This document shows positions 8,222-16,305 of a stretch of 64,000 nt of DNA, one piece after another. A model generated the notes under the pieces. It had not been told where the DNA came from. It did no database searches and was given only the letters and a program-made list of their open reading frames with translations. Numbering within the stretch: the stretch's first letter is position 1; the number at the start of each line of letters is the position of its first letter. The DNA lies in contig NZ_FQXT01000002.1 of assembly GCF_900130045.1 (NCBI RefSeq), positions 248,001-312,000 on the forward strand, in the 5' to 3' direction. Source of the stretch: Leeuwenhoekiella palythoae. Lineage in GTDB: Bacteria > Bacteroidota > Bacteroidia > Flavobacteriales > Flavobacteriaceae. The position numbers were made by a program, and so were the translations under genes.

Positions 8222-11200
8222 CCTGCCTCTGAAAATATTGTTTAACTTTAATCTTATACTGTTCCTGCAGCGGAAGTTTATCCCGATTCAAAATCTCCTT
8301 TGCATTGAAATAACGCTTCGCGTCAGGAATGCTGTTTGACGTGTTATTATTAAATTCCTTACGATTAGCATTTGCTTCACGCTGGGTATTCTTATCCTTT
8401 TCTTGTTCGGCTTCTTCAAGCTTTAAGAATTGCTGAATAACATTATTCATTCTTCTCCGCGCTGTCTCAGCATTTCCATTCAATAGATCATTTTCTACTG
8501 CTTCAATACTTCTTAATAAACGCTCAGTCTCTTCAGTGGATCCTGAACCTTGCAACAAATTCTCCAATTGATTGCGGATCGCTTCCTGTTGCTTATAAAT
8601 CTCATATTGTCTAGCCAATTCGCTTTCCGAAGTTCCTTCTCCACTATCTCCATTTCCGTCACCTTCTCCAAATGGCTTGCCAGAGTCCCCTTGACTTCCA
8701 GAATTTCCTTCTTTGCCATTCTCACCTTCTTGACCAGATTTACCATCCTTCTTACCTTCTCCCAATTGCTCCTGCAGTTCCTTTTGAGACATAATAATAT
8801 CAGATAACTGTTTACCACTACCCTGTCCGCCACTTGGCATGGGCATGGGCATACCGGAACTCCCTGATCCCATCGCAAAAGACAATTGCGCTTGCATATT
8901 ATCTAAAATATCAGATAACATATCTGCAAGGGTATTGGCGCCGGCAAAAACGTATTGCTCACTCGCAACGCCTTTGATAATATCATTGTCAGCTAAACGC
9001 TCTAAACTCTGATCTAAATTATAGGTGATTTCCGTTAACTGCTCATTAATATCTTCTTGCAACATAGGATTCCGTAAGGACAGAACAAATAAACTATCGT
9101 CTATATGCTCAAAATTGTCGCGTAATTCATTCTGCTTAACAAGATATTTTGAGAACGACGGATTGCCATTATCTATACTTGAAAATTTGTCTTTTAACGC
9201 TTCTTGATCAAATGAGAAAATAACCAAATTATCTAAAATCTGTCTGAGCATTTCAACATCTTCTTGCAACTGTTCGACATCTCCACCACCACCGCTAGAC
9301 ATTTGCTGCATCATCTTTTGACCCATTTGCTGCATCTTCTTACCGGCTTTCTGCTGATTAGATTTAGCATTTTCTTGCGCTTTTGAATCTTCTTGTTTCT
9401 GTAAATTTTCTTCTGCCGATTTTTGTTCCTGACTGATTTCTTCTTCAGTCTTTGAATCTTCGGGAATATCTATAGGTTTATTTAACTGCTTATTTTCATC
9501 CTTTAAATTTTCAAGTTCTTCTTTCAAATTTTCAAAAGATTCTGACAATTCCTTTTGCCTGTTCAATTCCGGGTTTTGCTTCTTACTTTCTTCCTCTTGA
9601 TCCTGGCCTAATTTATCAAGCGCTCTACCAATACGCTCCCCCTTGGTTTGTACAAAAAAACGCTTTGTAAGTTCCAGCAATTGTTGCATCGATCTGCTGG
9701 AATTCTTTGATTTTTTAGATAATTCGTCAAGCTTTTCCTTAAGCTCTTCATCGTCCATTAAACCCTGGAGTTTATTTAATTCTTCAACCAATTTTTCCTG
9801 TTCTTTAAGTTGCTCCTCATTCTTTTCTAACCGGTTTTTGAGCAACTCATTCTTCTCCGATTTAGATTCCGAAAGTTCATCTAATGCATTAATACTCTTT
9901 TTTAATTTTTCAGAATAATTCTGCATCATTTGTTCTTGCGCTTTCTGACGTTCAAGAAAGGATTGAATTCTACGTTTGTCATTAAAATCAAGTGCATTCT
10001 TTTCCTTCTGAAGATTTTGAAGTTCTTTTAAATCGCGTTCCTGTTCTTGCATTTGCTTTACAGATCTATCCAAACCTTGCAACGAGTTTTCTTGTATCTC
10101 AAGCTGTTTATCAACAGCCTCTTCTGTGGTTAAAGATTGAAACGAAAATGTTTCAGAACGTGTTGCTTTATGCCCGTGTAACACATCATTATCACGCACT
10201 TCAAAATAGTAAGAGTAACTTACGCCAGCTGATAAATCTAAATTTCCCGGAAATGCGTAATAAAATTGATCTACGGTAGAAGAATTCACAGGAATACTTA
10301 CTTTTTTACTATTATCTATTTGATTTTCAGTATAATAAATCAAGTTAAGATCATATAAGCCATAATCATCAGCCAAATTTCCTTGAAAATATGTTTCAGC
10401 ATCATCTAGACTGTCTTTTCGTACCTCGAGATTCATTTCAGGATAAGCATCCTTAATGACAGCCAACTCATAATTTAGCCGTTCAAAGCGTTTGAGATGA
10501 GCATTACTTGTAGCGATACTATAAGCAGTTGGATTAAAGAACCGTTCTGAAAAACTGAACTGTTGATTCTCTTTTTCAAATTGGAATACGGTATCGCTTA
10601 TCCACTCTACTAAATTCGTTTGCTCTGTAGCTAAAAGCCAACGCACCTGCGTGCCTTCAGGAATGGTAATATTTCCGGTATTCTCTATAATCTCATCAGT
10701 ACGATTAAGATACTTAGGATAGTTCAATTCGATTTTAAATTCTGAAATTCTAGGCGTATTGATCAATTCAAATTGATACTGATCAGAAACAAAACCATTT
10801 CCTTCAAAATATACATTTAGATCTTCAGTAGGCTGTTCTACAGTATAACTAAAATTACCTCCTCCCCTATTTTTCATAAAATAAGAAACTTCATTTAGCG
10901 AAACCTCAACTTCCTCAGGTAATTCTTGCCCGTTCACTTTTGCACTAATTTCTAAGGTTTGACCCTCAACGATAGAAGTGTTTTCATTTTGTAATTCAAA
11001 AGAAAAAGGTGCAGGCGGCGCATAAACCCGTTTATAATCCATCACCCGAGTTGCACTCTCTTTAAAAAACGTAGTTCCCTTACTCAGGCTAATTCCTAAA
11101 AAGATGCAAACTGGAATCAACGCATATTTTAAGTATTTCAGATTTTTCCTGTAATCAATAGCAAGTGAAAACGGGATAGGTTCTAATTCTTTGGATTTTT

Positions 11201-11579
11201 GCAGAATACTGGCTTGAACCAAATCAGAATTGCTCGCACTTGTTTGTAGTTGTAGCGTATTTAACAATTTGTCCTGAACTTCGGGGAAATGATTTCCGAT
11301 CAATCTAGAAGCTTGAGTATAATCTATACCTTTTGAAAGCTTAAACAGCCGTGCTATAGGAATCAACACAAATCTAAACAGCAACAAACCGGCGAGGCCC
11401 ACAAATGACCAAAATAGAAATGCCCTGCCCCACGTACTCAACCAGAAAAAATATTCGATCACTAAAACTAAAAGGACATAAGCCAGACCGATCGCAACAA
11501 AAAATAAGAGTCCTCTAAGGAGTTCATCCTTATAATATTTACGAATAAAACGCTCTAATTTGGCTTCTAATTCTTGCAA
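8214..11579 (-). CDS. DUF4175-family giant membrane protein with coiled coils and Gly/Ser-rich tail
   Basis: 1121 residues. The N-terminus has two membrane helices (about 22-45 and 52-75) and another near 150-165, followed by a region with beta-sandwich character (about 190-470). A very long Glu/Lys/Gln-rich coiled coil follows (about 480-760), broken by KMQQMGQKMMQQMSSGGGGD, then helical segments and a Gly/Ser/Glu/Asp low-complexity stretch near 900-960 (GEGKKDGKSGQEGENGKEGN and onward), and a C-terminal helical part. It resembles the DUF4175 family found in Bacteroidota and alphaproteobacteria, whose function is not established. It is the first gene of the operon with ybeY and mnmG. Most of the protein probably lies outside the cytosol. 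Confidence 0.8.
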   Translation of the reverse strand: MQELEAKLERFIRKYYKDELLRGLLFFVAIGLAYVLLVLVIEYFFWLSTWGRAFLFWSFVGLAGLLLFRFVLIPIARLFKLSKGIDYTQASRLIGNHFPEVQDKLLNTLQLQTSASNSDLVQASILQKSKELEPIPFSLAIDYRKNLKYLKYALIPVCIFLGISLSKGTTFFKESATRVMDYKRVYAPPAPFSFELQNENTSIVEGQTLEISAKVNGQELPEEVEVSLNEVSYFMKNRGGGNFSYTVEQPTEDLNVYFEGNGFVSDQYQFELINTPRISEFKIELNYPKYLNRTDEIIENTGNITIPEGTQVRWLLATEQTNLVEWISDTVFQFEKENQQFSFSERFFNPTAYSIATSNAHLKRFERLNYELAVIKDAYPEMNLEVRKDSLDDAETYFQGNLADDYGLYDLNLIYYTENQIDNSKKVSIPVNSSTVDQFYYAFPGNLDLSAGVSYSYYFEVRDNDVLHGHKATRSETFSFQSLTTEEAVDKQLEIQENSLQGLDRSVKQMQEQERDLKELQNLQKEKNALDFNDKRRIQSFLERQKAQEQMMQNYSEKLKKSINALDELSESKSEKNELLKNRLEKNEEQLKEQEKLVEELNKLQGLMDDEELKEKLDELSKKSKNSSRSMQQLLELTKRFFVQTKGERIGRALDKLGQDQEEESKKQNPELNRQKELSESFENLKEELENLKDENKQLNKPIDIPEDSKTEEEISQEQKSAEENLQKQEDSKAQENAKSNQQKAGKKMQQMGQKMMQQMSSGGGGDVEQLQEDVEMLRQILDNLVIFSFDQEALKDKFSSIDNGNPSFSKYLVKQNELRDNFEHIDDSLFVLSLRNPMLQEDINEQLTEITYNLDQSLERLADNDIIKGVASEQYVFAGANTLADMLSDILDNMQAQLSFAMGSGSSGMPMPMPSGGQGSGKQLSDIIMSQKELQEQLGEGKKDGKSGQEGENGKEGNSGSQGDSGKPFGEGDGNGDSGEGTSESELARQYEIYKQQEAIRNQLENLLQGSGSTEETERLLRSIEAVENDLLNGNAETARRRMNNVIQQFLKLEEAEQEKDKNTQREANANRKEFNNNTSNSIPDAKRYFNAKEILNRDKLPLQEQYKIKVKQYFQRQDD

Positions 11580-11736
11580 AAGTACCTTGATTTTAAACCT
11601 GTGTTATTTCAATAACTAAAACTACAACAATATATTATAGCTGCTACAGGCTTAACATACAAGCCTAAAATGATTTTGACTAAAAACAGCTATTGAAACC
11701 CCAAAAATGTAATGTGTGTCACATTCTCATATTGAG

Positions 11737-11744
11737 TACCTTTG
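11737..11744 (+). promoter_or_regulatory. -7 box of gltX promoter
   Basis: TACCTTTG matches TAnnTTTG and ends 17 nt before the gltX ATG, predicting a short leader. TGTGTGTCACA lies just upstream of it. Confidence 0.6.
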
Positions 11745-11761
11745 CAGCCTAAAATTTTACT

Positions 11762-13276
11762 ATGCATCAAAATGTACGCGTGCGTTTCGCACCAAGCCCT
11801 ACCGGACCTTTGCACATAGGCGGTGTAAGAACGGCACTTTATAATTATTTATTTGCTAAAAAACACGGCGGAACCTTTGTACTTAGAATTGAAGATACTG
11901 ATCAAAATAGATACGTTGAAGGTGCCGAAGATTATATTGTTGAAGCGCTAAACTGGTGTGGAATACCTTATGATGAAGGCCCGGGCAAAGAAGGTGGTTT
12001 TGGTCCTTATCGGCAAAGTGAACGCAAGGATAAATATTTTGCTTTTGCCGAAAAATTAATTGCTTCGGGTGATGCTTATTATGCTTTTGACACTGCCGAA
12101 GCTTTAGATGCACATCGTAAATCTCACGAAGATGAAGGTAAAACCTTTATTTACAACTGGCACAATCGCGAGAAGTTAGATAATTCATTAAACCTTTCTG
12201 CGGAAGAAACCCAGAAACGTATTGATGCAGGTGAGGATTATGTAATTCGATTTAAATCGCCGCAAAGCGAAATTCTTGAACTTGATGACATCATTCGCGG
12301 CGCTGTTGAAGTAGATACGAGTTTGCTTGATGATAAGGTTTTATTCAAAGCAGATGGTATGCCCACCTATCATTTAGCTAATATTGTTGATGATCATCTT
12401 ATGGAAATCACGCACGTAATTCGTGGAGAAGAGTGGCTTCCATCGCTAGCATTACACGTGATGCTTTACCGTGCATTTGGCTGGGAAGCACCTCAATTTG
12501 CACATTTACCGCTGATTATGAAACCTGTAGGAAAAGGCAAACTAAGTAAACGCGATGGCGATAAAATGGGCTTCCCGGTATTTCCATTAGAATGGAAAGA
12601 TCCTAAATCTGGCGACATCGCTTCGGGATATCGCGAAGATGGTTATTTACCGGAAGCGGTTATCAATATGCTTGCATTTTTAGGATGGAATCCTGGTACT
12701 GAAAAGGAAATTTATACGCTTGAAGAACTGGTACAAGATTTTGAATTGACTCGTGTGCATAAATCTGGTGCTAAATTTGATCCTGAAAAAACAAAATGGT
12801 TTCAACAACAGCACTTGCAACTAGCTTCTGATGCTTCTCTGGTTTCTGGTCTACAAGGTATTTTGAAAGAAAAACACTTGGATTACGATGATGCTTATGT
12901 AAAGCAGATCATTCATTTAGTAAAAGAGCGTGCGGTTTTTGTTTCTGATTTATTTGATCAAGGAAGTTTCTTTTTTGAAAGACCAACTTCTTACGACGAA
13001 AAAGCAGCTAAAAAAGCCTGGAAAGATGATACCGGTGAAATCATGATCAACCTTTCTAAAATCATATCAGAAACCGAAGATTTTTCTGCCGAAAATCTTT
13101 CAGCTAATGTAAAAGGCTGGATTCAGAATGAAGGTTTAGGATTCGGTAAAGTAATGCAACCTTTACGCCTTAGCCTAGTAGGCTCTATGTCTGGCCCAGA
13201 TGTTTTTGATATTGCTTCAACAATTGGTAAAGCAAAGACTTTAGAGCGCATTCGCTTTGCAATAGAAACCTTATAA
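11762..13276 (+). CDS. gltX: Glutamyl-tRNA synthetase
   Basis: 504 residues. It charges tRNA-Glu with glutamate. The class I HIGH motif is HIGG at residues 18-21 within FAPSPTGPLHIGGVRTALYN, and the KMSKS-type loop is KLSKRDG near 260. The C-terminal helical anticodon-binding domain follows. The zinc-finger cysteines found in some GluRS are not evident. It is convergent with the beta-barrel gene and overlaps its end by 6 bp. No separate discriminating or non-discriminating call can be made from sequence alone, but a glnS gene is present in this window. Confidence 0.97.
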   Translation: MHQNVRVRFAPSPTGPLHIGGVRTALYNYLFAKKHGGTFVLRIEDTDQNRYVEGAEDYIVEALNWCGIPYDEGPGKEGGFGPYRQSERKDKYFAFAEKLIASGDAYYAFDTAEALDAHRKSHEDEGKTFIYNWHNREKLDNSLNLSAEETQKRIDAGEDYVIRFKSPQSEILELDDIIRGAVEVDTSLLDDKVLFKADGMPTYHLANIVDDHLMEITHVIRGEEWLPSLALHVMLYRAFGWEAPQFAHLPLIMKPVGKGKLSKRDGDKMGFPVFPLEWKDPKSGDIASGYREDGYLPEAVINMLAFLGWNPGTEKEIYTLEELVQDFELTRVHKSGAKFDPEKTKWFQQQHLQLASDASLVSGLQGILKEKHLDYDDAYVKQIIHLVKERAVFVSDLFDQGSFFFERPTSYDEKAAKKAWKDDTGEIMINLSKIISETEDFSAENLSANVKGWIQNEGLGFGKVMQPLRLSLVGSMSGPDVFDIASTIGKAKTLERIRFAIETL

Positions 13277-13936
13277 ATACAACACGATTCCTGCAGTAAT
13301 AAGTCCCAGATTTCCTTTAAAATTTGTTGCTGCAGGATCTTTTAAGGTCAATCCTTCATCATTTAATCTCTTTAGCGCATTGGTAAAACCGTATTGATAA
13401 TTTGCTGTAAATCTAACGCGTGTAAATCCGGCGCTCAATCCCAAGGTTACTAAACCATTCACACGCGACCACTCTTGAATATCTTCTGCTCGTAAGCTGG
13501 TGTAACCATCTAGTACCAGCGCACGTTGATTCTCATCATTTAACTCCATTTTACCATTAACCTGAAAAATGGGTCCAAATTCGACGCTAAAATGATCCCC
13601 TGCAATCAGGTAACTCAATAACATTTTTACCTGCGCCCCACTCCACGTATACTTTACTTTTTCAATTTCAGAAGCGGCACCACTAGCATTTAGACTTAGT
13701 GAAGTTTGCATAAAATCTACACCAAAGATCAAATCGAAGTTGTTATAAAATGCAGAACGTTTAGATAATCCGGCTAAAAATCCAGCTTCTTGATTGGTAT
13801 GAAAGTTTGAGGTGTTGAGATCCAAAAGCGCGTATTGCCCTTGTACGCCAATACGGTTTGAAGCATATTTAGAATTACGCTGTGCATTTGCTGCAAACGT
13901 TGTTGATATCAATAGGAATAATAAAAAATGCTTCAA
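13271..13936 (-). CDS. Outer membrane beta-barrel protein (small, PorT/OMP_b-brl-like)
   Basis: The protein shows a signal peptide followed by alternating hydrophobic/polar strands and a C-terminal aromatic/leucine strand (LGLITAGIVLYL), typical of an 8-stranded outer-membrane barrel of the OMP_b-brl family. The frame stays open to 14008, but I prefer the TTG at 13936, which yields a clean signal peptide (KHFLLFLLISTTFAANAQ). It also lies 28 nt downstream of a -7 box (13964-13971) that the longer version would overlap. Function is unknown; barrels of this class include T9SS-associated PorT-like proteins, which is only a loose comparison. Confidence 0.7.
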   Translation of the reverse strand: MKHFLLFLLISTTFAANAQRNSKYASNRIGVQGQYALLDLNTSNFHTNQEAGFLAGLSKRSAFYNNFDLIFGVDFMQTSLSLNASGAASEIEKVKYTWSGAQVKMLLSYLIAGDHFSVEFGPIFQVNGKMELNDENQRALVLDGYTSLRAEDIQEWSRVNGLVTLGLSAGFTRVRFTANYQYGFTNALKRLNDEGLTLKDPAATNFKGNLGLITAGIVLYL

Positions 13937-13963
13937 AGTGTTACGAATTTTTAAAATGGGCGA

Positions 13964-13971
13964 CAAATGTA
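13964..13971 (-). promoter_or_regulatory. -7 box of the beta-barrel gene
   Basis: TACATTTG on the minus strand matches TAnnTTTG. It supports the shorter TTG start at 13936, since it would lie inside the longer reading frame. Confidence 0.5.
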
Positions 13972-14026
13972 TTGTATTTTTAATAGTCAGTACCCGTATA
14001 CTTTTCAAATAATTAAAACTTAAAAT

Positions 14027-15034
14027 ATGACTTACTTCCTTCCGATTTTGCTGTTTTTTGGGATCATTATCCTAATCTCAGCAGTATTTATTGTAAAGCA
14101 ACAGACTGCCGCAATTATTGAACGCTTCGGTAAATTTACCAGTGTTAGAAATTCAGGAATTCAGATAAAAATTCCATTAATTGATAAGGTTGCCGGTCGT
14201 GTAAACTTGCGTATTCAGCAGTTAGATGTGATCGTCGAAACCAAAACTAAAGATGATGTTTTTGTTCGTTTAAAGATTTCGGTACAGTTTCAGGTGGTGA
14301 AATCTAATGTGTATGACGCATTTTACAAATTAGAAGATCCGCAAAACCAGATCACTTCTTATGTCTTTGATGTAGTACGTTCTGAAGTTCCTAAGATGAA
14401 ACTGGATGACGTTTTTGAGCGTAAAGATGATATTGCAATTGCTGTTAAAAGCGAATTGAATCAATCGATGACCGATTATGGTTATGATATCATCAAAACT
14501 CTCGTTACCGATATTGATCCTGATCAGCAGGTAAAAATTGCAATGAACCGTATTAACGCTTCAGAACGTGAAAAAGTAGCTGCAGAGTACGAAGCCGAAG
14601 CAGAACGTATTAAAATCGTTGCTAAGGCACGCGCAGAGGCCGAAAGTAAGCGTTTACAGGGTCAAGGTATAGCAGACCAGCGTAGAGAGATTGCACGCGG
14701 TCTAGAGGAGTCTGTAGAGGTTTTAAATAATGTGGGAATTAATTCTCAAGAAGCTTCTGCCCTAATCGTGGTTACTCAGCATTACGACACCTTACAATCT
14801 ATAGGTGAAGAAACTAATAGTAATTTAATTCTATTACCTAATTCTCCACAAGCAGGTAGCGATATGTTGAATAATATGATCGCAAGTTTTGTGGCTTCAA
14901 ATCAAATAGGTGAAGAGATGAAAAAACGTAACGAACAATTGGGTTTAAAGACACCTAAGAAAAAAGACAAGCCAAAACAAGAATCAGGTTATGATGATGA
15001 CTTTGATGCAGACGACGATCTTTCTACTTTGTAG
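14027..15034 (+). CDS. SPFH/Band 7 family membrane protease-associated protein (paraslipin-like)
   Basis: 335 residues. One N-terminal membrane helix (about 3-25) is followed by the SPFH domain (QQTAAIIERFGKFTSVRNSGIQIKIPLIDKVAGRVNLR), an Ala/Glu-rich coiled coil (about 180-220, EREKVAAEYEAEAERIKI), and a C-terminal region with SALIVVTQHYDTLQ and an acidic tail. SPFH proteins form ring or cage oligomers on membranes and often partner with proteases. No NfeD-like partner lies next to it. A strong terminator follows at 15081. Confidence 0.9.
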   Translation: MTYFLPILLFFGIIILISAVFIVKQQTAAIIERFGKFTSVRNSGIQIKIPLIDKVAGRVNLRIQQLDVIVETKTKDDVFVRLKISVQFQVVKSNVYDAFYKLEDPQNQITSYVFDVVRSEVPKMKLDDVFERKDDIAIAVKSELNQSMTDYGYDIIKTLVTDIDPDQQVKIAMNRINASEREKVAAEYEAEAERIKIVAKARAEAESKRLQGQGIADQRREIARGLEESVEVLNNVGINSQEASALIVVTQHYDTLQSIGEETNSNLILLPNSPQAGSDMLNNMIASFVASNQIGEEMKKRNEQLGLKTPKKKDKPKQESGYDDDFDADDDLSTL

Positions 15035-15080
15035 ACTGAAAAGCAAATTCAAGGTGTTCTAAACCTTGATACGGACAATA

Positions 15081-15112
15081 AAAAAACCGGAGCACAAACT
15101 CCGGTTTTTTTT
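15081..15112. terminator. Bidirectional terminator after SPFH gene
   Basis: A-run, stem ACCGGAG, loop CACAAA, stem CTCCGGT, T-run. It serves the SPFH gene and the convergent ytxH module. Confidence 0.9.
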
Positions 15113-15134
15113 ATTTTTCTTTTTCTATAACAAT

Positions 15135-15377
15135 TTATTTGTTGTCGTCTATATTTTTAACCTTGACTTTTTTAATACCTAAAATCTTGTTCACAGCTTT
15201 AAGAACGATGGTTTTTTGAACGATTGCTCCTACTGATCCCGCAACTAAACTTACCGGAGAAAATGCTGCTTTAGTATCATTTATACTTAGTTTAAGTTGC
15301 TCTTCATCAATCTGCTGTTGCAACTTTAATATTCTAAGATCTTGTTCTATCTGATCAAATGATTTGTATACTTTCAT
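15135..15377 (-). CDS. Small conserved protein, last gene of ytxH module
   Basis: 80 residues: an N-terminal amphipathic coiled-coil stretch (about 5-32), then a Gly/Val-containing hydrophobic patch (SLVAGSVGAIVQKTIVLKAV) and a very basic tail. It lies 2 bp downstream of the holin-like gene, so it belongs to the same transcript. I do not recognise a named family. Size and composition fit a membrane-peripheral accessory protein of the YtxH/holin stress cluster. Confidence 0.7.
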   Translation of the reverse strand: MKVYKSFDQIEQDLRILKLQQQIDEEQLKLSINDTKAAFSPVSLVAGSVGAIVQKTIVLKAVNKILGIKKVKVKNIDDNK

Positions 15378-15379
15378 AA

Positions 15380-15778
15380 CTATTCTTGTAAGTGTTTAAA
15401 TTCTTCATCTAACACATCTTCTTGAGAAGATTCATTGAAAAATACTTTAGAATATTTTCTGAGTACAATTTCAGTAATAAATGGTTTACCAAATAATTTA
15501 TACAGCACATAAATCACAAGATAAATACCTGCTACGATAAAATAACCATAGCTCAAACTACCCAGTGATTCTCCAATTACTATAGCAACTCCAACCGAGA
15601 TAAAAAGTATAAAAATTAAAAAGATGCTGCCGCTAACCATTAGATTTACTAAGGATACAGCACCATCCATCATCTTTTTAAAACTATCTAATTTGTAGTA
15701 TTCTAGACTACTGTTTAGATACTTTTTAGCATCGTCTGATACTTTACTAATATGTTCTGAAAGATTAAATATAGACAT
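15380..15778 (-). CDS. Phage-holin-III/DUF1469-like membrane protein
   Basis: 132 residues. An N-terminal amphipathic helix (1-40) is followed by two membrane helices (about 42-72 and 76-95) separated by a short turn, then a charged tail ending LDEEFKHLQE. This layout fits the Phage_holin_3_6 (DUF1469) family, which in free-living bacteria commonly sits beside YtxH genes and is not a phage gene. It lies 6 bp downstream of ytxH. No lysis gene is present, so a phage role is unlikely. Confidence 0.75.
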   Translation of the reverse strand: MSIFNLSEHISKVSDDAKKYLNSSLEYYKLDSFKKMMDGAVSLVNLMVSGSIFLIFILFISVGVAIVIGESLGSLSYGYFIVAGIYLVIYVLYKLFGKPFITEIVLRKYSKVFFNESSQEDVLDEEFKHLQE

Positions 15779-15784
15779 GCACCC

Positions 15785-16159
15785 TTATGCTTTTGCAGTT
15801 GGTACATCAATATCTTTTACTTCCTCAACTACTTCTGTAGTCGCTTTAGCATTTTTCTTTCTTAATTCTTCAAGCTTCTTTTCCATAGAAACTAAAATGT
15901 TATCTGCCTTTGAGCTCGCAGTCTTTAAAGTATCTTCAAGCTTAGCGTCAAAAGATTTTTTAGCCTCTTTTGCTGATGCAGATAAATGATCTGAAGTTTC
16001 CTGAATCTGCTTTTCTAATTTCTTTTTAGCTTCTTTGGCATTTTTAGAAATTTTCTTTCTTGTTTTATCGCCGCTTTCCGGTGCATATAATAAGCCAAGT
16101 CCTGCTCCAATTGCTGCTCCCGTTACTAATGCTAAAATGGTATTACTTGTTTTTGACAT
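15785..16159 (-). CDS. YtxH domain-containing protein
   Basis: 124 residues. The N-terminal hydrophobic helix with the YtxH signature (LVTGAAIGAGLGLLYAPESGDKTRKKI, about 9-36) is followed by a long Lys/Glu/Ala-rich helix (about 36-105) and an acidic tail. YtxH proteins are small membrane-anchored general-stress proteins of unclear mechanism. It is the first gene of a three-gene run with the holin-like and 80-residue genes. The upstream region carries a -7 box and direct repeats of GTTAATAA. Confidence 0.85.
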   Translation of the reverse strand: MSKTSNTILALVTGAAIGAGLGLLYAPESGDKTRKKISKNAKEAKKKLEKQIQETSDHLSASAKEAKKSFDAKLEDTLKTASSKADNILVSMEKKLEELRKKNAKATTEVVEEVKDIDVPTAKA

Positions 16160-16181
16160 GGTGATTGTTTTTTGTTATGCT

Positions 16182-16189
16182 CAAAAGTA
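16182..16189 (-). promoter_or_regulatory. -7 box of ytxH operon
   Basis: TACTTTTG on the minus strand matches TAnnTTTG, 22 nt upstream of the ATG at 16159. Confidence 0.55.
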
Positions 16190-16211
16190 ATAATGTTAAA
16201 ATCTAATCTCC

Positions 16212-16244
16212 GTTAATAACCGGTTAATAAATTGACTATTAACC
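16212..16244. repeat. GTTAATAA direct repeats upstream of ytxH
   Basis: GTTAATAA occurs at 16212-16219 and 16223-16230 (11-bp period, one helical turn), followed by an inverted CTATTAACC at 16236-16244. The cluster sits 23 bp upstream of the ytxH -7 box, where an activator or repressor could bind. Confidence 0.4.
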
Positions 16245-16255
16245 TTAAAGGTATG

Positions 16256-16283
16256 CTAAAAAAGGGCCACGAGGGCCCTTTTT
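16256..16283 (-). terminator. Terminator of glnS
   Basis: Stem AAAAAGGGCC, loop ACGAG, stem GGCCCTTTTT. On the minus strand the T-run follows the stem, fitting the end of glnS. Confidence 0.85.
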
Positions 16284-16305
16284 CTATAACTATGCTTAGA
16301 TAATA

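Noticed and set aside
9643-9918. Ser/Phe-rich plus-strand ORF in the DUF4175 gene
   Set aside because: Reverse complement of Lys/Glu codons of a coiled coil; shadow ORF.
11711-11728. TGTGTGTCACA as a CRP-like site before gltX
   Set aside because: The arms are TGTG/CACA with a 3-base spacer; the CRP site needs TGTGA-N6-TCACA.
15380-15778. Holin-like gene as a sign of a prophage
   Set aside because: No lysin, capsid or integrase nearby; holin-III family genes occur beside ytxH in ordinary chromosomes.
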